From Acidobacteriota bacterium (lineage in GTDB: Bacteria; Acidobacteriota; Thermoanaerobaculia; Thermoanaerobaculales; Thermoanaerobaculaceae): DNA of 64,000 nt. Under the pieces are notes generated by a model that saw only the letters and a program-made list of their open reading frames with translations, had not been told where the DNA came from and made no database searches. This document shows positions 52,343 through 62,500 of this stretch, piece by piece; the first letter of the stretch is position 1, and the number at the start of each line of letters is the position of its first letter. The stretch covers positions 21,385 to 85,384 of the forward strand of contig PKYI01000033.1 in the NCBI GenBank assembly GCA_003133645.1, given 5' to 3'. The translations under genes were made by a program, and so were the position numbers.

Positions 52343-55135
52343 CTACGGCGCGGGCTGCGCCAGGATGAAGTTGGGGTCGCCGGTCTGCGAGTCGATGACG
52401 GTCGCGTATGCCGTCCCCGGACCGCCGCCCGTCACCTGGATCACCGCCGAGATGGCTTTCAGGTTGACGCCCATCGCCGGGAAGCCCGTAGTGTTCTTGA
52501 ACCGGTTTTCCAGCAGATCCTGGTCCCACCCCCCGACGCCGAGCGAGATCGTGTACGGGATTGGGTTGCTCTGCGAGTCCAGGGGGTTGAGCACGTTGCC
52601 GCCCTCGTCGTAGAACAGCACCGAGAAGACCACGCTGGAGGCGTCGGAGAGGTCAACGAAACCCAGGTTGGTGCGGGCGATATCCTGGCTCGACATCCCG
52701 GTCAGCAGCAGGCGCTCGCCCTGCCCCGCCGCGACCCCCATGTCCGCCGTGATCGGCGTGATGTTCTGCCCGAACGTGCCGTTGGGCGTCTGGTTGAACG
52801 AGCGCGCCTGCACGATCGGGTAGACCGAATCGCCGGCAACGGGCGCGATGCGTACCATACCCGAGGTGCTCGCGTCCGCAGGAAGGAGGCCAGCGAATAC
52901 CCACGACAGCAGGTCGTCTATGCGCGTCGTGGCCTGCGACGCGAGCGTGATCTGGCGAAGGGCAATCGGGAGGCTGTCCCCCGACCTCGGCAGGTACTTG
53001 ATCTCCCAGGTGTGGGGCGCGGCGCCGTCGGGGTTTGTGATCTGCAGGTCGGCGCGCCACACCGTCCCGTTCAGACCAGGGGTGTACCCCACCGCCGGGA
53101 GGAAGATCGGCGACGTTGGCGGCGGCACGGCGGGGATCAGCACCGGGTCGCCGGTGAGGTTGTCCATCACCGAGACGTACGCCTGCACGTCGGAACCGGT
53201 CGGCACCTCAACCTTGACGGCGAGGGGGTCCGGGCTGACCGCCGCGGCGGCACCGCCGAACAGGTTGGCGAGCGAGTCCTGCCGGTACTCGAGGGTGTTC
53301 ATGCTGGTCGTCTGGGTGGCGATCGTGGTGCCGGTCGCGTCGAAGAGGGTGAACTTCAGGTTCTGCACGCCGGCGTCCTTGCGCAGGTTGACGAGGCTGT
53401 AGTTGGTCCTGAAGCCCGTCGTGGTGCCGTTGTTGCGGATACCAGGAATCCACAGCACGGGCGGCGTGGTGTTCGGCACCACCTCGATCCCCGGCGTGAG
53501 CTCGCCGTAGGTGCCGCCGCCCGACGGCGGCGAGGTGTAGGTGTCGCTGACGACGACCGGCGCCTTGTTTTCGATGTTGTCGAAAGTGAAGCGCAGCGCG
53601 GCCTTGGTGACGCCGGCGCCGACGAACCCTTGAGTGAGTGCCATCCCCAGGATGTCGTCAAGCACCCAGATGGCATTCGGTGCGAGGGTCGTGGAGGTGC
53701 CCGGGCCCGAGGCGGAGCCCTGGTTGATGGGCAGGAACTCCACCGTCACCTTCGATGACTGCGCGGAGGGGTTGAAGATCTGTACGTTGGTGCGCCACAC
53801 GGTGCCGTTGAGGCCGTTGACCCTGGCGGCGTCCACCGTCATCACCGCCAGCGGCGCGCACAGCGCCAGGCCCGTGACGGTGAGCGTGTGCGTCGCGGCC
53901 GCAATGGCGGCGTCGTTGCTGCGCGACGCGGTGAGCGTCACCTTGTGCTGGCCGGCGCAGGTGAAGGTGTGGGTGGTCGAAGAACCGTTCTGCGGCGTGG
54001 TGCCGTCGCCGAACGTCCAGGTGAACGTGTCGGGGTCGCCGTAGGACGGGCCCGTGTCCGCCTTGAGCGTGACCGGCGCGCCGACCGTGAGGGTGCCGTC
54101 GCTCCAGGTGAAGTCGGCGACGACGGGGCGGATGTCGGAATAGATCGTCACCACCTTGGCGATCTCAGCCGAGGTCCCGAAGCAGTTGGTTGCGGTCATG
54201 CGCACGTTCTTGGGGCCGGCGGGAAGGTTCGCGGGCGAGGTGACGGTGAACGTTGGCGTCGTGACCGTCTGGTTCACCGCCAGTTCGTTGAAGTCGTACC
54301 AGTGCCACGATGTCGGGCTATTGGTCGAGACGTCGATGAACGTGATCTTCTGACCCAGGTACGGTTGCTGCTGCTCCGGGAACCCGGGCAGCGTCCCGAC
54401 CGGTGCCCAGGTAAAGCCCGCCGTCGGCACCGCCGGGTAGGGGCAGCTGATCGACACGGTCGCCGTGGCGCTGTAGTCATGGCCACACGCGTTGGAGACC
54501 CACGCCCAGTAGGTAGTGGTGACGGTCAGTGCCAGGGTTGTGAAGCTGCTCGCGTTGGTCCCGACTGGGTGTGAGGTGTCGCCTTGATACCACTGGTAGG
54601 AAAGCGGCGCTGTGCCCGTCGCGGTCACGGAGAGTGTGGCAGTCTGCCCACTCTGAATGGCCTGGCTCTGAGGCTGTCCGATGATCGAGGGCGCTGTACA
54701 GGTGGCGACGAACACCCACGCTGCGCCATTCTGGGAGTTGTCCCCGGGCCCGCCAAGGATGGCGGTGTTCCCATCTGCGGAGATCGCCACCGATGAGCCC
54801 TGATAGACCCCGTAATAATTAGGGGCCTCGATGGCGCCGGTGCCGACCAGCTTGTCACCTTGCTGCGTCCACACCCCGCCGCTTCGTGTGAAGACCCAAA
54901 CGGCGCCGATAAAGCTGTTGTCATACAGCCCACCGATGATTGCGGTGTTCCCATCCGCCGAGATCGCCGCTGAGGAACCGGTGCCTTCTACGGGACCGAT
55001 GCCACCAGTACCAACCAGCTTCGCCCCTTGCTGGGTGAACTCCGCCGCCGCCACATGCGCAAGGAACAGCATCCCGAGGACCGCACCCGCATACTGTGTC
55101 ATTGTCCGCCCCGTCTCGCACCATGACCAACTCAT
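52343..55135 (-). CDS. Large secreted PKD/Ig-like surface protein
   Basis: 930 residues. After a signal peptide ('YAGAVLGMLFLAHVAAA') come two FG-GAP-like repeats ('AISADGNTAIIGG', 'AISADGNTAILGG'), an Ig-like module ('GQPQSQAIQSGQTATLSVTA'), and two PKD domains ending in 'FTWTFGDGTTPQNGSSTTHT'. The second half is a duplicated module, each starting with 'GLNGTVWRTNVQIFNP' or 'GLNGTVWRADLQITNP' and ending near 'SVMDNLTGDPVLIPA' or 'TVIDSQTGDPNFILA'. It is probably exported and adhesive or structural; no catalytic motif is seen. The start at 55135 has GGAGGCAGAGCG. Confidence 0.85.
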   Translation of the reverse strand: MSWSWCETGRTMTQYAGAVLGMLFLAHVAAAEFTQQGAKLVGTGGIGPVEGTGSSAAISADGNTAIIGGLYDNSFIGAVWVFTRSGGVWTQQGDKLVGTGAIEAPNYYGVYQGSSVAISADGNTAILGGPGDNSQNGAAWVFVATCTAPSIIGQPQSQAIQSGQTATLSVTATGTAPLSYQWYQGDTSHPVGTNASSFTTLALTVTTTYWAWVSNACGHDYSATATVSISCPYPAVPTAGFTWAPVGTLPGFPEQQQPYLGQKITFIDVSTNSPTSWHWYDFNELAVNQTVTTPTFTVTSPANLPAGPKNVRMTATNCFGTSAEIAKVVTIYSDIRPVVADFTWSDGTLTVGAPVTLKADTGPSYGDPDTFTWTFGDGTTPQNGSSTTHTFTCAGQHKVTLTASRSNDAAIAAATHTLTVTGLALCAPLAVMTVDAARVNGLNGTVWRTNVQIFNPSAQSSKVTVEFLPINQGSASGPGTSTTLAPNAIWVLDDILGMALTQGFVGAGVTKAALRFTFDNIENKAPVVVSDTYTSPPSGGGTYGELTPGIEVVPNTTPPVLWIPGIRNNGTTTGFRTNYSLVNLRKDAGVQNLKFTLFDATGTTIATQTTSMNTLEYRQDSLANLFGGAAAAVSPDPLAVKVEVPTGSDVQAYVSVMDNLTGDPVLIPAVPPPTSPIFLPAVGYTPGLNGTVWRADLQITNPDGAAPHTWEIKYLPRSGDSLPIALRQITLASQATTRIDDLLSWVFAGLLPADASTSGMVRIAPVAGDSVYPIVQARSFNQTPNGTFGQNITPITADMGVAAGQGERLLLTGMSSQDIARTNLGFVDLSDASSVVFSVLFYDEGGNVLNPLDSQSNPIPYTISLGVGGWDQDLLENRFKNTTGFPAMGVNLKAISAVIQVTGGGPGTAYATVIDSQTGDPNFILAQPAP

Positions 55136-55378
55136 CGCTCTGCCTCCGCGGATCGCCGCTGACACCTTCGTTGCGCTAGGGCGGTCTTGCTCATCTTCAC
55201 CATCGTACCCCTGTCGGAGGCTACCGCGTCGATGTCACAGTCCAGGTCACGTCGGTAGTCGGAGATCGCACCGCGTGGCGGCGTCAGGCTTCAGCATCGT
55301 GAGCGCCCGATCGAGGACAGCCTGCGTGAGCAATTGCAGCGCAAACGCAAGTCGTGACCTCAAGGCCCAACGGCTCAC

Positions 55379-55530
55379 CTACCTCTGCATGGTCACGAGG
55401 GTCGGGTCGTTGGTGATGTTGTCGATCACCGAGGCGAAGGCGAACACCCCGATCCCGACTGCACCGTGATCTTGGCGTACCCGAGGTCCAGAAACGCGAT
55501 CCAAGGGATGGACCCGCGCTCCAGGCGCAA
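55379..55530 (-). pseudogene. C-terminal remnant of a second 'GLNGTVWR'-type surface protein
   Basis: Reverse-strand reading gives 'IPWIAFLDLGYAKITVQSGS' in one frame and, after a one-base shift, 'VFAFASVIDNITNDPTLVTM' then a stop. This matches the ends of the repeated modules in the neighbouring protein ('AYATVIDSQTGDPNFILA'). No upstream part remains. It lies in the ~490-bp stretch upstream of the intact gene, which otherwise shows no gene. Confidence 0.6.
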
Positions 55531-55628
55531 TGCCCTCTATGCGACGATCGACTTCGCTCGGTGGCCTTCGAGCCATACGCCCGAGCGGCTGCGGCGGCAC
55601 TGCAATGGCCTGGTGTTGCATCGCGCAT

Positions 55629-55904
55629 TCACTTTGCCGCACCTTCGGCACGGGGACCCTTGAACGCCACCCATGCCAGGACGCAGAAGAACGCGGACAT
55701 TGCTATGAAGAACGCAGCAGTACCGAGATCGGTCCGGACCTCGGAGATCGCCTTAGCAAGCCCAACAACCGCAAGGACCACGTAGATGCCAGCCGTCAGC
55801 TTCCGCGAAATCGGGTTGCTGGGCACGTACCTCGCCACCACCAAGGCGCTGCTTGCCATGGCACCGAGAGCGATAACCATCACAACCACGGTCAGGCCGC
55901 TCAT
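55629..55904 (-). CDS. Small multi-helix membrane protein, unknown
   Basis: 91 residues with about three hydrophobic segments: 'LTVVVMVIALGAMASSALVV', 'AGIYVVLAVVGLAKAI' and 'AAFFIAMSAFFCVLAWVAF', with a short basic tail. The family is not recognised. The RBS is weak (AGG about 11 nt before ATG 55904). It sits between the PKD-gene remnant and the IS5-type element, in accessory DNA. Confidence 0.5.
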   Translation of the reverse strand: MSGLTVVVMVIALGAMASSALVVARYVPSNPISRKLTAGIYVVLAVVGLAKAISEVRTDLGTAAFFIAMSAFFCVLAWVAFKGPRAEGAAK

Positions 55905-55975
55905 GAGTGGTGTACCTGGCGGTGGCTTGAAGCTCCTCGACAGCGGCGCGGCCTAACGCAAGTTAGACGGACTAA

Positions 55976-56874
55976 GGACGTATCCGTAAATAGATTGACA
56001 TGGAGGTGTCCGTGACCTAGATTTGTCCCAGGAGGACGCGCATGCCACGAGCAAGATCCTGGGAGGTTTCGGACGTGTTCTGGGAACGGGTGGCACCACT
56101 GATCCCACCACGAGCTGTGCGCGAGCGTGGGCGCCAGTACCAACGCAAGCCTGGGGCCGGACGCAAGGCGATGGACCCGCGGCAGGTGTTCGAGGCCATC
56201 GTGTTCGTCCTGCGCACGGGGTGCCAGTGGAAGGCGTTGCCCAAGGAGCGGTTTGGCAGCGCCAGTTCGGTGCACCGCTATTTCCGGACGTGGCTGAACG
56301 AAGGGTTCTTCCTGGCGCTATGGCGCGCTGGACTTGCGGAGTACGACGACATGGAGGGCATCGCCTGGAGGTGGCAAAGCGTGGATGGAACCATGCTGAA
56401 GGCACCGCTCGCCCAAGAGTCCGTTGGACCCAACCCGACGGACCGGGGGGAAAAATGGAAGCAAGCGGCACGTGCTGGTCGACGGGCGTGGGGTCCCGCT
56501 GTCGATCTGCGTCACCGGGGCCAACCGGAATGATGTCACGCAGCTCGAGACCCTCCTCGATACCCTGGTCTACCAGCCACGGCGCCATCGCCGCATGCAC
56601 CTGCTCGCCGACCGTGGGTACTCCGGCCAGCCGGCGCTCGATGCCGTCACCGAGCGGGGCTACCACGCTCGTATCCGCCAGCAGGGCAAGGCCCGACGCG
56701 GCCGGCCTCCCAAGCACCGGCGCTGGGTCGTCGAGGCGGCGCACAGCTGGTTTAACCGTTTCCGCAAGCTCCTCGTTCGCTTCGAGAAGCTCCACGAAAG
56801 CTACCTGGCTCTCGTCCATCTCGCCGCCGCCATTATCTGTTGGAGGAAAGCAGTGCCTATTTATGGATAGGCCT
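55976..56874 (+). mobile_element. IS5-family insertion sequence (IS427-like)
   Basis: About 0.9 kb. The inner parts of the terminal repeats match: left CGTATCCGTAAATAG (55979-55993), right, read in reverse, CCTATCCATAAATAG (ending near 56857). The flanks CTAAGG and CTTAGG suggest a short TNA-type target duplication, but the exact ends are not certain. The only content is the transposase. The right repeat overlaps the transposase stop codon. Confidence 0.75.
56042..56870 (+). CDS. IS5-type transposase in two overlapping frames
   Basis: Frame 1 (56042-56533) gives the N-terminal helical domain and first DDE Asp: 'FEAIVFVLRTGCQWKALPKE' and 'WQSVDGTMLKAPLAQESVG'. Frame 2 (56424-56870) gives 'GSKRHVLVDGRGVPLSICVT', 'MHLLADRGYSG' (second Asp) and 'VVEAAHSWFNRFRKLLVRFE' (Glu region). 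The frames meet at GACCGGGGGGAAAAATGG: reading D-R-G, skipping one G, then K-N-G-S joins them exactly. So either a +1 programmed frameshift at the G6A5 run makes the full ~275-residue protein, or one inserted G has inactivated it. Confidence 0.85.
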
Positions 56875-57362
56875 AAGGGAAATAGGCAAACCGAGCGTCG
56901 AAGGCTTGGTTTACGTTTCCCGTCAGCGGTCATTTGGTCTTGGAACCTCCTGCTGGAACTCATTATGCGCCCTTAATAGGCCCATGGCGCCATCCAGGAT
57001 AGGCCGCGTCGGGGGCCGCCTAATTCGTCCACAGCGCCCACGTCGCGGGGTGGGTATTCGGCAACGCCAGGGCCGCCACCTATTGACCTCCGGCGCTCGA
57101 GGCCCCACAATCCAGTCTGCATCGAGAGTGGTCCTGCACGTCAGGACCCGGCAACCTGGGGCGGACACCCAAGGTGCCATACCCGCTCGAACGCGGGGAT
57201 GCGGCCACGAGGGGCTCAGCCTCGACCGTGGCAAGCGAAGGTCCGGCGGAGGCCCCGCTCTCTTGATGCAAGGGAGCGGGGCTTTCGGCGTTAAAGGCCG
57301 GCGCGTCGCATCCCTTACTCCGAGCGAGTGGCAATGGGGCCCTAGGAGAAAGGGAGAGCGCA
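56875..57362. other. ~490-bp stretch after the IS element, no gene recognised
   Basis: No frame with family resemblance was found on either strand. The only clear structure is the hairpin at 57252-57282. The stretch separates the IS5 element from the IS66 remnant and looks like decayed accessory DNA. Confidence 0.5.
57252..57282 (+). terminator. Hairpin with short T run
   Basis: GCCCCGCTC and GAGCGGGGC form a 9-bp stem around a 13-nt loop, followed by TTTCGG. It may end transcription from the IS side, ahead of the IS66 remnant. Confidence 0.45.
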
Positions 57363-57665
57363 ATGACCAGCAACCCCGCCCACCAACCCGACCATGACAA
57401 CGGACGCAGGTCCGAACCCAATCTCAGGCACGCCGAGGCGACTCGAACGTCTGCCCTGCCTCCGGCGCACAGATCCACGGCAGTCGGGCGGAAGAACCAC
57501 TACGGGTCGCACTCCAGGCGCGGCGGCGAGGTGGCGGCGATTCTCTACACGCTGTTCGAGAGCGCGAAGCTCGCAGGCGTTGATCCCCACGCCTACGTGC
57601 TCCAGGCCACCCGCCGCGCGATCGCCTCGCCCGGCACCACTACGCTCCCCGAACACGTCACCTGA
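57363..57665 (+). pseudogene. IS66 transposase C-terminal remnant
   Basis: From about residue 40 of this 100-codon frame the sequence is the IS66 transposase C-terminal domain: 'VGRKNHYGSHSRRGGEVAAI', 'LYTLFESAKLAGVDPHAYVL', 'QATRRAIASPGTTTLPEHVT'. The first ~38 residues are unrelated and low-complexity. A fair RBS (GGGAGAGCGCA) precedes the ATG, so a short peptide might be made, but the DDE domain is missing. The same tail occurs at 20438-20500. Confidence 0.75.
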
Positions 57666-57749
57666 TCCGCCTGGGCCCAGATTCGGAGTCACTCACCCAA
57701 GAGACTCCGATCAAGCTGGCGCGAGGACCTACGTTCGGTTCGCAGCAGG

Positions 57750-58997
57750 TCACACCACCTTTCGGCTCAGCAGCAACACGGCGGTGACGGCGAGCAGGAC
57801 GATGAAGATGAACGTGCCACCGCCACCGGTCGCTGGTATGGGGCTGGCGGTCGGCGTGGGTGTCACTGTGGGGGTTGGCGTCGGAGTGGGCGTCGGAGTC
57901 GGCGTTGGAGTTGGTGTTGGTGTCGGGCCGGGCGTCACGTCGGTGAGGACCACGTCGTTACCGTCGCCACCCACGTAGGTGATCTTGTACGTGCGACCGT
58001 TGCCAGTAAAGGTCGCACCCTCAGCCAGACCGGTAAACGTCCCGGTGACGGCGCCCGCGCCGGTCTTGTTGATAATGGTGAACGTGTTGCCGCTGCTCGA
58101 CGTGAAGAACCAGCTTAACGAGAGCGTCACACCCGTGATGTCCACCGCGCCGGACGAGTTGAGCTGTCCGTAGTTCGTGAGGCTGTTCATCCCCAATACC
58201 ATGCTGGAACCGGACGCCATGGAAGCACTCGTGACGAAGCCCGCGCTGCTAATCCCCCCACCGAAGAGTCCCACGACACCCGAGGCGGCGACGGTCATGG
58301 ACCCTATGGAAGCTCCATTCGAAAGCTGCAGCTCGCCGTTTACGGTCACCACGCTCGCCGGGTTGAGAGTGTCCCCGTTAAGGGAGAGATAGCCGGTCAC
58401 GGTCGTTGGCCCCGAATAGGTGCAATTCGAATCGAAAGCCACGACCCCTGCCCCCACCGCCGTCATCCCGCCCGTCCCCGAGATCACGCCCGCGTTTTGC
58501 ACCTCGATGAAGCTCCCGGAGGATGGGCTGAACGTCAGCGTGAAGGCTTGCAGCGCAATCGTGCCGGCGATGAGGAGTCGGCCGGACCCGACCGGAGTGG
58601 AGCAGGAGAACGTCTGGGACGCCGTAAGAGTGATGGGCAGCGCCACGCTGTTGTTGCCCGTGGTGTTCGAGGCCGTGATCCCCGCGACGAGCTGGATGGC
58701 GTTCCCGCCGAGGACGTATCCGCCGCTCGCCCCGGTGAAGCTGATCGTGTTGAAGCTCGTGCTGGCGCCGAGATCGTTGTTGTTAGTCAACCGGGCGGCC
58801 CCGCCGGGAAACACCAGGTCGTCGCCGGCGACCGGCGCGGTGCCGCCCCAGTTGGCCGCCGTGCTCCAGTTGGCGTCGCCCCCGGCGCCAGTCCAGGTCC
58901 TCGTGGCCGCCGCAGCCTGAGGCGCGAGGCCGAGCGCGGCAAAGAGGAGGACTGTCAAGAGAATGCGAACCGATCTGACTCTCATACCTGTGGTCAT
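57750..58997 (-). CDS. Autotransporter-like beta-helix surface protein with (TP)n linker and sortase-like C-terminal anchor
   Basis: 415 residues. A signal peptide ('RILLTVLLFAALGLAPQAAA') and 'TRTWTGAGGDANWSTAANWG' begin a repetitive Gly/Ser/Thr-rich beta-helix region of the autotransporter-associated type ('GVVAFDSNCTYSGPTTVTGY'). A Thr-Pro repeat linker, about 20 dipeptides long, follows. The protein ends 'PIPATGGGGTFIFIVLLAVT' and a basic 'SRKVV'. An IPATG motif, a hydrophobic helix and a basic tail is the layout of a cell-wall or membrane sorting signal. The ATG at 58997 follows a G-run; ATG 58985 is the alternative. Confidence 0.8.
   Translation of the reverse strand: MTTGMRVRSVRILLTVLLFAALGLAPQAAAATRTWTGAGGDANWSTAANWGGTAPVAGDDLVFPGGAARLTNNNDLGASTSFNTISFTGASGGYVLGGNAIQLVAGITASNTTGNNSVALPITLTASQTFSCSTPVGSGRLLIAGTIALQAFTLTFSPSSGSFIEVQNAGVISGTGGMTAVGAGVVAFDSNCTYSGPTTVTGYLSLNGDTLNPASVVTVNGELQLSNGASIGSMTVAASGVVGLFGGGISSAGFVTSASMASGSSMVLGMNSLTNYGQLNSSGAVDITGVTLSLSWFFTSSSGNTFTIINKTGAGAVTGTFTGLAEGATFTGNGRTYKITYVGGDGNDVVLTDVTPGPTPTPTPTPTPTPTPTPTPTVTPTPTASPIPATGGGGTFIFIVLLAVTAVLLLSRKVV
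57842..57935 (-). repeat. Simple repeat encoding the Thr-Pro linker
   Basis: Tandem 6-bp units of the type GGCGTC/GGAGTT (read in reverse ACNCCN) encode alternating Thr-Pro within the surface protein. Such tracts can change length by slippage while keeping frame. Confidence 0.7.
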
Positions 58998-59310
58998 GGG
59001 CCCCCCCGTGCAGTCGGTTGCCAGGTTTAACTGGAAACCGAAGCCACCCATTCATTCGACGACGTACGCCAGAGTTGCTCTTGGAACCGTGTGACAACCG
59101 TACCGCCGCTCGGCGACCCATGTCAAGGCCGAAGGATGCCGCAGCCCCCGCCAACCACTCTGGCAACGCCCGCCGCCGCATGTTTCCTCCCGCATCGCCT
59201 CGTCTTCGAGGGTGACTCTCGACCTGCTCTCCGGAGGATCAGTCCGAGGTCGGCGCTGAGCCCGAGGCTAGGACGCACGGGGTTGCACCCGACCAGCCCC
59301 CTCGGATTAG

Positions 59311-59580
59311 GACGGGCTACGGCGAGGTGTTACGGAATTTCTTTCCACTACTGTCGTAGGGTTCTGGCAGGGCCGCCCGCACCCGACGTTCGCCGAGGCG
59401 GTAAACGCGGCCACCATGTTCGAGAGCCAACTCGCGGAGCGGGTCCACCGGACGACGATTGTCGAGTCCAACCCGAACGTCAAAGCCCTCATCGAGCGTC
59501 TTGGAAACGACAACACAAAGCACATGCAAACACTGGAAGACCTACGCCAACGCTCCAAAGAGAGCGCAGGAAGCTCCTGA
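59311..59580 (+). pseudogene. Fragment of an unknown coding sequence
   Basis: An open stretch without an upstream start reads '...TTVVGFWQGRPHPTFAEAVN', 'AATMFESQLAERVHRTTIVE' and 'MQTLEDLRQRSKESAGSS' then a stop. It looks like real helical protein sequence (balanced composition, low repeat content). ATG 59416 would give 54 residues. I do not recognise it. The rest of the gap 58998-59583 shows nothing clear. Confidence 0.35.
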
Positions 59581-59583
59581 CGT

Positions 59584-62500
59584 TCAGGTGCCGGGAGCGT
59601 CCAGGGCGGCGTGGATCTCGCGAGCGAGCGACCCCATGCCGAACGGCTTCTGCAGGAAGCGGATGCGCCCGGCTAGGGCTCCGCGCCGCATCGCTTCGTC
59701 CTCCGCATAGCCGGACATGAGGATCACCTTCAGGTTGGGCCAGCGGTCCAACAGCCCGCGCGCGAGGTCGCCTCCCGCGACCCCGGGCAGCATCAGATCG
59801 GTGAGCAGCACGTCGAATCCAGGATCGTGCGGAAGAAGCCCCGCCTCTTCGCCGCTCCCGACCGCCACGACGTCGTACTCGAGCATCTGGAGGATCTCGA
59901 CCAAGCCCTGCCTCGCCCCGTCCTCGTCCTCGACCACCAGCACCCGCTCGCCATGCCCGCTCGGTGCCGCGGACGGGTCTGCCGTCGGGGTGGGCACGAT
60001 GGGGTGTTCGCCCGAGCCGGCCCGCGGGAGGGCGACGCGGAACGAGGTGCCCCCACCGGGCCGATCCTCAAACGCCACGACGCCGCGGTGCTGCGTCACG
60101 ATGCCGTGCACGACCGAAAGTCCGAGTCCCGTTCCCTTGCCCGTGGTCTTGGTGGTGAAGAAAGGCTCGAAGATCCGCTCGCGGATTTCGACCGGGATGC
60201 CGCTCCCGGTGTCGTCCGCGGCAAACCACACCCGCTCGCGTCCCTGGCTGCCCGAGCGGATGGTGAGACGACCCCCACCCGGCATCGCATCCGCGGCGTT
60301 GACCACCAGGTTCATGAGCACCTGGTCGATCTGGCTGCGGTCCGCGGTCACGGGCAGCGGCTCGTCGGCAAGCTCGACACTGAAGGTCACGTTGGCACGG
60401 ACGAGGCGGCGGAGGAACGTTGCCGCGCTGCCGATGACCTCGTTGAGATCGAGCTGCTCAGGCTTCGCGGTCTCGCGCCGGGCGAAGAGAAGGAGTTGCC
60501 GAGTGAGGGACGATCCACGCCGGATCTCGGCCTCCAGCTCGGTCATCGTCGCTGCCATTCGGTCGGCATCGGCGTGCCGGCCGCGAACGACCTCGACATG
60601 GTTGAGCATCCCCTGCAGCAGGTTGTTGAAGTCGTGCGCCACGCCGCCCGCAAGCATGCCGACCGCTTCCATTTTCTGCGCCTGGCGGAGCTGCGCCTGG
60701 AGCGCCATCTCCTGAGTGACATCGCGCTTGACCTCGACGAAGCTTACGATCCTGCCGCTATCGTCCCGGATGGGTGAGACCGTGGCCTCCTCCTCGTAGA
60801 GGCTGCCATCCTTGCGCCGGTTGACGAAGTGCCCCTGCCACATCTCACTCTGGATGATCGTCTGCCACAACGTCGCGTAATACGCGTCGTCGTGCTCGCC
60901 GCTCTCGAGCATGGTGAGCTTCTTGCCGATCGCCTCCTCGCGCGTGTAGCCGGTAGTCCGCTCGAATGCCGGGTTGACGTACTCGATCCGACCTTCGGTG
61001 TCCATGATCACGATCGTCTCAGAGGCTTGCTCGATGGCCGCAACCAGGCGCCGCCGCTCCTCCTCGCCACGCCGCTGCGCCGTGACATCCTCGATGGTGC
61101 CCTCGTAGTAGAGCGCTTTGCCGTCCTGGTCGCGCACCACCCGCGCGCTCTCGCGAACCGCGAGCACCTGCCCATCTTTCTTCAGCCACGCCGACTCGAA
61201 GCCAATCACCTCGCCGTCACGCTCAATCCGCTCCTTGAACTCCCGTCGAGGATAGGTTGGTTCGTACCCGTCGCGCTCGAGGTTGCGGGCGGTCAGCTCC
61301 TCCAGCGAGGAGTAGCCGAGCGCCCACAGGAGGGCCGCGTTCGCCGCCAGGATCGTGCCGTCGGGCGTTGTCTGATAGATGCCGATCGGTGACTGTTCGA
61401 ACAGGCTCCGGTAGCGTGTCTCACTCTCCCGCAAGGCCTCTTCGGCACGCTTTCGTTCGGTGATATCGCGTGTGACACCGAGCACGCTGGTCACCCGGCC
61501 GCTCGCATCGGTCAGTGCAGTGGCCACGATCTCAGTCTGCACAACGCCGCCTTCCTTGGTCGGCATGTCGGCTTCGATCGTACCGGTCCCGGCCGACTGG
61601 TCCCCGGCGGCGATCGCTGCAAGGTTTGCGGCGAGCTTCGCGTTGACGCGCCGCGCCGACTCCGGCGTCATGCTGGCCTCGAACGGCTGCGCCAGCATTT
61701 CTTCGGCGCTGAAGCCGCGCAGCCTCTCGACGGAAGGGCTCATGTAGGTGAAACGGCGGGTCGCGAGATCGAGCGTCCAGATGACGTCGGCCGTGTTCTC
61801 CGCGATCAGGCGATAGCGCCTCTGGCTTTCGCGCAAGGCTTCTTCCGCCCGCTTGCGCTCGGTAACGTCGCGAAAAAGGCCGGAGAATCCTATGGGCTGA
61901 CCCGAAGAATCTCTTCTCAAGGATGCTGAAGTCTCAATATGTCGCTTGGTTCCATCTTTTCTGATGATTTCCCAATCGACTTCTCGGGTAGGTTCACCCG
62001 TCGTGTAGACCTTATTGAAAGCCTGAAACACCTTCTTCGTATGCTCCTTGTCAGTGAAGTGCCGATTATTCATGCCCAGCAATTCGTCTCTGGGATATCC
62101 CAACAGTCGGCACAGGGAATCATTGAAGAATGTCAAAGTACCCGCGAGATCAACCTCGAAATAGCTCTCCTCCATGTTCTCGAGAATGCCTCGATACTTT
62201 TCCTCACTCGTCTTCAACGCCTCCTCCGCGCGTCGCTTGTCCTGCTCCAGGCGGGACCGTCCGAGAGCGCCGCGAACCGCCGGCAGCAGCCGCGCCAGGT
62301 GTTCCTTGAGCACATAGTCCGCGGCTCCGGCCTTGATACACTCGGCGGCGGTCTCCTCGTCGAGCGTGCCGGTAACGATGATGACCGGGGTCGTGGGCGA
62401 CCGTTGCTGGACAAGCCCGAGTGCGTTCATGCCATTGAAAGAGGGAAGCGAGTAATCGCTGAGGACGATATCGGGCTTGAAATCGGCGAGCGCCGCGATG

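Noticed and set aside
57842-57935. Short tandem units that could be taken for a CRISPR-like array
   Set aside because: Units are 6 bp without spacers and encode the Thr-Pro linker in frame.
59307-59558. 83-aa reverse ORF before the hybrid kinase
   Set aside because: It lies opposite a forward frame with more protein-like composition and has no recognisable domain.
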